Below are positions 57,780 through 64,000 of a stretch of 64,000 nt of DNA, piece by piece. Positions within the stretch are counted from its first letter, which is position 1. Each line of letters opens with the position of its first letter. The notes below the pieces were generated by a model. That model worked only from the letters and a program-made list of their open reading frames with translations, did not search any database and had not been told where the DNA came from. The DNA is from Closterium sp. NIES-65 (Eukaryota; Streptophyta; Zygnematophyceae; Desmidiales; Closteriaceae): assembly GCA_948144175.1 (NCBI GenBank), contig CANXME010002068.1:6068501-6132500 (forward strand). The letters are read 5' to 3'. The position numbers were made by a program, and so were the translations under genes.

Positions 57780-58517
57780 ACTCCTCGCATCCCCTGCTTG
57801 TGCATGAGTTGATCGGCCCATCGGCTCCTTGATACGACCAGTTTGCCAGATCATTCTATTTATGCGTTTTGTTATTTGTAGCGCCCATGTATTCTAAGCT
57901 TTGATTTTTTGGCAACTCTAAGCCAAACTCGAGAATGTCTAAAATTGCCCGCCTCCCTTTCTGTCGGGCGGTCATTGTCCCATAGTTTGACTTAGCGCTC
58001 ACCACTGAAAATGGTTTTTGCAAGACATGTTCTTCTCCCTGGATCACTCTTAGCTGGGGGAAACGAGATGTGCCTTCCTAATCTCCTCCTCTTGGTTCGT
58101 TTGCCGCTTTGGGGATACTTTTCTTCTATCTCATGCGGAGACGAGAATTGTCCTTCCCATTCAATTACCGTATGGGGGCGGTTGTCAGGGAACCACCCAT
58201 CCAACCCCATGAACACTTCACAATGGTCCTTAACATTATGCTTTTTGCAAGTTGTCAAGATTGTACATGTGTTCAGAAGTTATAATGTTATTCACAAAGT
58301 TACATTCCACGCACTTCACGTTTTGCGTCAGCTGAAAGTGAGGTGACACTGCCAGCTGCTGTAGCATTCAGTGTTAATGTTCTTTTTGTGGGACATACCA
58401 GCATTCCAGCAACTTTGGAAACAGGTACCAGTATCTTCTGCAATCTCATTTCCATATTACTTCCATATCCATGATGAGGTTTTAACCACATGGATAAGAG
58501 CGTGTTCCTACGGCCTC
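57780..58517. other. Intergenic region between convergent genes
   Basis: Presumed 3' untranslated sequence of the upstream gene, then unassigned DNA. An 88-codon minus-strand frame at 57992-58258 (see separate entry) is the only candidate coding segment. Confidence 0.4.
57992..58258 (-). CDS. Uncertain small ORF, unrecognised
   Basis: 88 codons starting MTTCKKHNVKDHCEVFMG, with DGWFPDNRPHTVIEWEGQF and a basic stretch GKRTKRRRLGRH. Composition is balanced and protein-like rather than low-complexity, but I do not recognise a family, see no conserved motif and no flanking exon with certainty. It could be an exon remnant or chance. Confidence 0.2.
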   Translation of the reverse strand: MTTCKKHNVKDHCEVFMGLDGWFPDNRPHTVIEWEGQFSSPHEIEEKYPQSGKRTKRRRLGRHISFPPAKSDPGRRTCLAKTIFSGER

Positions 58518-58631
58518 ATCAGGCAACCTCGTATCAGATTCGCGTCGAAACGCACTAAAACGCATCCAACCGCAGTTAAACACACTGAAACATTATTTAA
58601 CCACGCGAAGCTGATACGAGACGTGTCTGAT
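58518..58631. repeat. Foldback (MITE-like) inverted repeat
   Basis: The left arm 58518-58545 (atcaggcaacctcgtatcag...) and right arm 58603-58631 (reverse complement atcagacacgtctcgtatca...) pair over about 28 bp with few mismatches and one gap, enclosing a 57-bp AT-rich loop. It could be a tiny MITE or a transcript hairpin. No clear target duplication seen. Confidence 0.55.
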
Positions 58632-59017
58632 ATAGCCAGAAACTAGGTCCATAGAATCTTCCCAGATGCCATGCTGTACTCGGGCTTTAATCATTGGAGT
58701 CAATTTATTTCACCCAAATTCATTAACAGTCGGTTCAGAATTACCTACAAGAGCACCCTATTCCTGAATCCACTATGCTTCATTAAGTCATATGCCAACC
58801 ACACCCCGACCAAGAATGCATCCCCGGTCCTACACCCGTCTTGAACCCGTTGTAATGGGCTACCGGCGATGAAGAACTCGAGCGAACGGGCGACGATGCG
58901 ACTGACCAGGGTTGTTTCGGCTCCAGAAACTGCTCCTACTACCATGGTTGACAGCCTACTCCTGATCTTACTAAATTGTCCGCAAAGTGTCGAAAGGGCA
59001 TAGTAACTGCGAACCGA
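58632..59017. other. 3' flank of the fasciclin gene
   Basis: Presumed 3' untranslated region and spacer on the minus strand. No feature recognised. Open-frame sequence reading through 58939-59017 belongs to unspliced transcript, not to the mature coding region. Confidence 0.45.
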
Positions 59018-59877
59018 TTACAACACGAGAGAGAAAGCGGCGACGGCTGCGACAGACACGAACCACCGGAAGCCGGCGACGATCCCTGCAAAAGAAACAA
59101 GGAGAGCAATAAGTAACCAGGGACGGCTATCGCGAAGGCAGACAGAGCAATCATGAAGACGGTAGCAAAAAATACTGAGCGTGAAGGTAGAAACGTACTG
59201 GCTGAAGGCTTGGAATCAGTGGTAGCGGGAGGAGGGGCAGTGATTGCGGGAGGAGACGGCGAGACGGTCGGCTGAGAAGGAGGAGGCGGGGCAGAGGGAG
59301 AGGCTGCGGACTCGGGCGCGGCGAGGATACGGCGGCCATCATCCTCCTGCACGTCGACGGCGCCGAAGTCAATGGAGCCGAGAGCCTCCTCAAGCGAGGG
59401 CGGAATGAGCAGGCCGCGGATCGAGTGCACCACGGCGTCCTTGGAGATGATCGCGTTGTACTCCTTAACAGCCACGTTCGACACATAGAACGCTAGCGCG
59501 TCCATGCGGAGAACGGCGGGAGACCCCTCCAAGGTCGCATGGTCGCCGTCCCACTTGAAGGCGGAGATGCGCTCCGGAACGACGTGGAAGAGCAGCACCT
59601 TGCGGAGAATGTCCTTGTTTACGGGCGCCTTAAGATACGCGAGGAGTGCGGGAGACACCTTGTACATGAGCGAGTCATCGGAGGGAACGAAAAGGGTAGC
59701 TTCGCCCGAGTCCAGCTTCCCTTCAAGCTCCATCACCATATCGGCTTGCTCCAGTAGCTTGGCGAAACCCGAGCATCCCGCGGATCTCAGTTGGGAGGTA
59801 AGGGTATTCGGCCCGTCGTTCGCCGATGCGAAGGCGAGCGTGGCGAGGATGAGGATTGCGACGAATCGTGCAGCCAT
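59018..59877 (-). CDS. Fasciclin-like arabinogalactan protein, GPI-anchored (two exons)
   Basis: Exon 1 59877-59199, intron 59198-59086 (GTACGT...TTTTGCAG), exon 2 59085-59018, giving 248 residues. Signal peptide MAARFVAILILATLAFASA; one fasciclin domain (about 22-165) with the two conserved boxes ATLFVPSDDSLMYKV and LRKVLLFHVVPERIS; then a Pro/Ala/Ser/Thr-rich segment (SPSAPPPPSQPTVSPSPP) typical of arabinogalactan glycosylation. Exon 2 adds a hydrophobic tail (VAGFRWFVSVAAVAAFSLVL), a GPI-anchor signal. Expected at the outer plasma membrane and cell wall, in adhesion or wall organisation. If the intron were retained, a longer ORF to 58939 without this tail would result, so the spliced model is preferred. 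Confidence 0.9.
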
Positions 59878-60760
59878 TGCGACGGATGGAGAAGTGGCCA
59901 GTAAACTGGCGTGAGCGGAGGGAGTGGTGGTACTTCTGATGCAGACAGGAGAAATGAGGATGGTTGCTTGGGCTGGAGAAAAGCTGTGACGTAGAGAAGA
60001 CGAAGACTAAGTTGCTCAGGCTAGGCTTACCTGTGCCAAGCTTGGGTTGGAATGAGTTGTGAAAAGTGAGCGAGGGTACTTGTAAGGATTCCAATCCCGC
60101 GCTTGCTTCCTCGGTCGCGCAATGACGTGATTTTTGGTTTGCGGCGAAACGCACGGAGCGGAGCGAGGCGCGGAAACGTCCCTGGGCAGGGGAGATGGGG
60201 TCGCAGTGGCGAGGTGCCATGCCGCATGTCGCAGCTTTCGGAACTCCTTTCCGCCTTCGCCCTGATGTGATCGCTTACACGCAGAGCGCGTCAGAGTGGT
60301 GCCCGCTGTGGAGCCGAAGCGCTGAGCAATTGGGACTGGTGCGAGGGCGGAGTAACGAGCCGTGTTTCGTTTGGAAAATGGAAACGCGACTCGGTGTTTG
60401 GAGGCTACGGTTTCCCGAGCCTTTCACTGTGATGTGAAAGGAGGGACATGTGCTAGGCTCGGAAGGCCGTAAAAAACGCACAAACGAATAGTCTTGCTCT
60501 GTGAGCTGCCGAATCTAAACGTTTCGGTTTGGTCCTTGACGAAGCAGCGTCGAAACAGAGTCGTTGGGGGGAGCCTGTCTGTAGTGACAGGTTCGAGCAC
60601 GTTCGCGCCAATGCCGTTTGTTTCGCAACCAGGGGCCGTCGGGAGAAGGCTTGTCTTGACAGGTCATTGGTCTCCATCCATACCAAAGGGAGAGGGGAGG
60701 GAAGTTGTGAAACGTGATGGTGCACCACGGGCTGGGTCGCCGCAACTTTCCGACATCGCC
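59878..60760. other. Upstream region of the fasciclin gene
   Basis: Presumed 5' untranslated region and promoter on the minus strand, then spacer. No TATA box or other element could be assigned. Short open frames here show no conserved features. Confidence 0.45.
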
Positions 60761-61202
60761 AGAAACTGACACCACATAGGAAGATGTTTCGCGGGCAGCG
60801 CTTCAGAAAATTTGAATTTAGGGCAGTCCAAGGTAAAACGACATATCAACGGACAGCCATTCGTCGCTCCGCCGTTCACCTGACCTGATGACATCCGTTC
60901 AAAATGTCACCGCCAAGACAAAGTGTTATAAGTTGTATGAAAGAAGAGTGCGCAGAATGCAATATCGCGGAAGTGATTACAACTACTGAGCAAACAACGA
61001 GGCCTAGGCATAATATAGCACAGCTAGCTAAGCCGAGGTCGCGGAGTCGCGCGAAGGTTGGGTGTAGGTTTGGGGTTGGGAAACCCGAAGGCGACGCGGG
61101 AGACGTTCGGGAGGCGAGGTCGACGGACCGAGCCTGAATTCCGAAAGTTGGAATTGTACGCGTAAGAGGTGCCTCAGTAAGGAATTAGCGAAATTCCTTA
61201 CA
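60761..61202 (-). repeat. Probable 3' LTR of Gypsy-3 (right edge defined, left edge not)
   Basis: On the minus strand, a strong polypurine tract (ttgagggggaggggggtag, about 61203-61222) is followed by TGTAAGGAATTTCGC at 61202, as expected for a 3' LTR start. The LTR end could not be located because no partner copy is in the window; 60761 is only a guess. Confidence 0.5.
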
Positions 61203-61218
61203 CTACCCCCCCTCCCCC

Positions 61219-62397
61219 TCAAGAAAGGTGGTCAATATCAGGCACATGTCGGCGAGAAAGATACTGCCGAAGTACCGAGTGCCCTTGTAGTGAGCCAGCC
61301 GGGACCCACGTGTCATCGTCACTTGTGCGATCCACCCAGCGTAGTAGGAAGTCGACGTGGCGTCCAGCGGGGGTCGCACGAATGCGATGATTCAATATCT
61401 TCCAAGGTTGAAGCGTAGGATCCGCCACCGGTCGGACACTTGGCGCCTGGTGGGGTCGAGCGACGTCGGGTGACTGCGGTGCCACGTAAGGGCGAAGTAA
61501 ACTGGCGTGGGAAGCGTCGTGGATATGCCAGTCGTCCGGTAGTAGCAGTTTCGCAGTGACCGGTGGCAGCATCCGAATGATGCGGAAAGGTCCCACGTAG
61601 CGGGGACGCAGTTTTGCAGGTTGGGGCAGCTTGAAGTTTTTTGTGCCCAGGAGGACCATCTGCCCGTCACGAAAGGGTAAATTCCGTCGATGTTGGTCGG
61701 CGTAGCGGCTGGCGGCCGTATTCGCTTTCCTGATAAATTCCGTTGCTTTGTCGCGCGCTGCTTGTAGTTCCGAAACAAACTGCTGTGACCTTGGTACCGG
61801 GTTGTCGGGAGTCGTTGACGAGGGTACCACCGGATCTATCCTGTAATTCAGGTAGAATGGTGACTGCTTGGTCGTTGCAGATGGGGCGTTATTGTACGCA
61901 AACTCGAGCATAGGAAGGGAATCCTCCCACTTGGTGATGTCGGGGCAGTTCGTGCGAATCAGCTGCTCCATCGTCTGGTTTGTCCTCTCTGTCTGTCCAT
62001 CAGTTTGCGGGTGGTAGGACGACGAAAACTGCAGGCGGGTACCGTACTGTGCCCATGTCTCCTGCCAGAACTTCGGAGTGAATTTCGGATCTCGATCGCT
62101 GACGATCGCCGAAGGTAACCCGTGTAGGCGCACGACGGTCGAGATGAAGAGTTTCGCTGTTTCTTCGGCTGTGATCGTCGTACGGCATGGTGCGAAATGC
62201 GCCATTTTCGTTAAGCGATCAACAACGACGAGCACGGAGTCGTTGCCACTTGCGCCAGCTGGTAGGCCCGTAACGAAATCCATTGTCACCTGTTGCCACG
62301 GTTGTTCGGGTGGCTCGAGGGGCTGCAGTAATCCAGCTGGGCGTTGTCGTGATGATTTCATTGCCTGGCAGGTCGGGCAGGCGGACACGTAGTGCTG
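61219..62397 (-). pseudogene. Gypsy-3 integrase and chromodomain-like C-terminus, truncated by Copia-6
   Basis: The open frame of about 392 codons retains only the CPTCQAMK end of the zinc domain. A complete DDE core follows (MDFVTGLPAGASGN, SDRDPKFTPKFWQ, HPQTDGQTERTNQ), then the RPRYVGPFRII block and a chromodomain-like tail (PWKILNHRIRATPAGRHVDF, LRWVDRTSDDDTW). It ends HVPDIDHLS at 61219. It belongs to a chromovirus distinct from Gypsy-2. The 5' part (gag to reverse transcriptase) is removed at 62397, exactly where a Copia LTR begins. Confidence 0.9.
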
Positions 62398-62541
62398 TGT
62401 CAAACATTATATATGTTATGCTTGTGTAGGCTACAGTGGGTTAGCCTATAGGGGGTACACAATTCTAGGGTTTCCTACTTGTACTCATTTCACTGCTAGT
62501 TCATTCATTCCTGTTCGCTTATTCTCACATGGTATAGAGCG
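62398..62541 (+). repeat. Copia-6 5' LTR (62398-62529) and primer site (62530-62541)
   Basis: 132-bp LTR, TGTCAAACATTATATATG...TTATTCTCACA, followed by TGGTATAGAGCG, the same shortened initiator-tRNA-Met site as in Copia-3. The other end of this element lies beyond the window, so a target duplication (left flank tgctg) cannot be tested. Confidence 0.9.
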
Positions 62542-63903
62542 GGTCCTTCTACGGACCGTTTTTTTTGGGCCCACCGAAGCGCCCCCCCGAGGCGCGATCT
62601 TTTTTTTTTTAGCGACCCCTCGGGTCGCCATTTCCCCTGCGGCCCCGCCGCCTTCACTGACGCGGCCCCGCCGCCCTCTCTGTCGCGGCCCCGCCGCCTG
62701 CTCTCACGCGGCCCCGCCCCGGCTCCTTCGCGGCCCCGCCGCCTGCTCTCGCACGGCCCCGCCCCGGCTTCTACGCGGCCCCGCCCCGGCTTTCACGCGG
62801 CCCCGCCGACGGCTTTGTCGCGGCCCCGCCCAGGCCCTTACGCGGCTCCGCCGCCTGCTCTCACGCGGCCCCGCCCCGGCTCCTTCGCGGCCCCGCCGCC
62901 TGCTCTCGCGCGGCCCCGCCCCGGCTTCTACGCGGCCCCGCCCCGGCTTTCACCCGGCCCCGCCGACGGCTTTGTCGCGGCCCCGCCCAGGCCCTTACGC
63001 GGCTCCGCCGCCTGCTCTCACGCGGCCCCGCCCCGGCTCCTTCGCGGCCCCGCCGCCTGCTCTCGCGCGGCCCCGCCCCGGCTTCTACGCGGCCCCGCCC
63101 CGGCTTTCACCCGGCCCCGCCGACGGCTTTGTCGCGGCCCCGCCCAGGCCCTTACGCGGCTCCGCCGCCTGCTCTCACGCGGCCCCGCCCCGGCTCCTTC
63201 GCGGCCCCGCCGCCTGCTCTCGCGCGGCCCCGCCCCGGCTTCTACGCGGCCCCGCCCCGGCTTTCACGCGGCCCCGCCGACGGCTCAGTCGCGGCCCCGC
63301 CCAGGCCCTTACGCGGCCCCGCCGCCTGCCCCCGTCGCGGCCCGGTCACCTCCTGACGGCCCCGCCGTCCCTTCCTGACGGCCCCGCCGTCCCCTCCTGA
63401 CGGCTCCTGCCGTCCCCTTCTACCGGCCCCGCAACTGCACCTGCTGGCCCCGCCGCTGCACCTACCGGCCCCCCACCACCCACCCCCCCTTTTCCCGTCG
63501 CCCGTCGCGGCTCCTTCGGGGGCCGCAAGCGGCCCCCTCAGGTCGCCTCGACAGGCGACGGGAGAGGCCAGCAGAGGGGTGGCAGGTGTGTGGCCTCCCC
63601 TGCTTCTCCTCCTCCTTCATCTCCCCTGCAGCAGCCGAGCCGCCCCACAGCTGAGCCGCCCTGCCGCCGAGCCGCCGGGTCGCTGAGCTGCTGAGCTGCA
63701 GTTGCTGCCGAGCCGCCCGAGCCGCCGAGCCGCCGAGCTGCCGAGCCGCTGAGTCGCCGAACCTACTCTTCCCACCACTGGTGAGCTCTTGCCCTGCTAG
63801 CACGCTGCGCGTCGCCTGCTTGCCTGCCTGCCTGCCTTTTGGCTTGCCTGGCTGCCTGCCTCCCTGCTGCTAGTCCTGCTCCTGCTTCTACTTGCGGAGC
63901 CAA
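62542..63903 (+). repeat. Copia-6 GC-rich leader with 157-bp higher-order repeat
   Basis: A 157-bp unit, itself made of cgcggccccgcc sub-units, recurs about four times between 62660 and 63330 (the same open-frame start recurs at 62815, 62972 and 63129). Then come ccgccgtccc-type units (63340-63430) and a gccgagccgccgagccgc block (63630-63760). A ctggtgag word follows at 63778-63785, then ctgcctgc-rich DNA. No gene. Confidence 0.85.
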
Positions 63904-64000
63904 ATGCAGCCCCAGCGACGCCGGCGTGAGTCCCTCACGCCGCAGCAGCTGCGTGAGTGGTACGCTGGTTGGGGCTGTAGGGGTGGCGACGCTACTCCTA
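63904..64000 (+). pseudogene. Copia-6 Gag C-terminal fragment, cut by window end
   Basis: MQPQRRRRESLTPQQLREWY matches the Gag segment just before the Cys/His motif in Copia-2 and Copia-3, but the whole capsid part that should precede it is missing. This is an internally deleted copy. The rest lies outside the window. Confidence 0.7.

Noticed and set aside
58939..59877. 312-residue single-exon fasciclin ORF
   Set aside because: The end beyond residue 226 reads through a clear GT...AG intron; the spliced form restores a typical hydrophobic GPI tail.
62815..63400. Three overlapping Pro/Arg/Ala-rich ORFs with the same start
   Set aside because: They arise from the 157-bp leader repeat; same sequence in register, no conserved domain, position between primer site and gag.

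Overview
This window is a eukaryotic, GC-rich, repeat-dominated segment. The organism looks like a member of the green-plant lineage, probably a streptophyte (charophyte-type) alga. The only two host genes I can support both have spliceosomal introns and belong to families typical of streptophytes: a secreted root-cap/LEA-related protein (55523-57779, +) and a fasciclin-like arabinogalactan protein with a GPI signal (59018-59877, -). Several long terminal repeat (LTR) elements use an initiator-tRNA-Met type primer site. The glycine/alanine-rich Copia family reminds me of zygnematophyte genomes such as Closterium, but that is recollection and not evidence.

Layout. 1-6043 holds decayed Copia remains, including two different LTRs set head to tail. 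6044-10270 is a second broken Copia element with a GC-rich leader split by about 0.85 kb of unknown DNA. 10275-11061 is a non-coding repeat ('family X') with a second copy at 22246-23180. 11377-19502 is a young Ty3/Gypsy element. 20204-22245 is the 3' half of another Copia clade. 23465-25535 is a 5'-truncated LINE. 25716-45326 is a three-level nest: an old minus-strand Copia is split by a chromodomain Gypsy (26279-39924), which is itself split by a very young Copia (30349-37798, LTRs identical). 45385-54735 is a relic Copia carrying a SINE-like repeat, with a nearly complete Copia (47190-54730, target-site duplication CGAAC) inside its LTR. Then come the two convergent host genes. The window ends with a Gypsy integrase/chromodomain remnant (61219-62397) cut by a further Copia that runs off the edge.

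The most notable object is the Gypsy element at 11377-19502. Its polyprotein reads Gag (SR-like N-terminus with 17-residue repeats), three zinc knuckles, aspartic protease, a cytosine-5 DNA methyltransferase domain, reverse transcriptase, RNase H and DDE integrase. The methyltransferase lies in frame between protease and reverse transcriptase and retains the recognisable motifs I, IV, VI, VIII and X. Its closest resemblance, by eye, is to the DNMT3/DRM type. LTR retrotransposons carrying cytosine methyltransferases have, as I recall, been reported from a charophyte alga and from dinoflagellates, so the concept has precedent. This copy also shows two in-frame stops with the frame otherwise kept, and an unusual terminal arrangement (A1 ... 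B1-A2-B2).

How the parts work together: almost all coding sequence here is retroelement gag/pol in different stages of decay, and insertion order can be read from nesting and LTR divergence. No CRISPR arrays, operons, rRNA or functional tRNA genes were seen. Coordinates of element ends supported by target-site duplications are exact; other boundaries are approximate.
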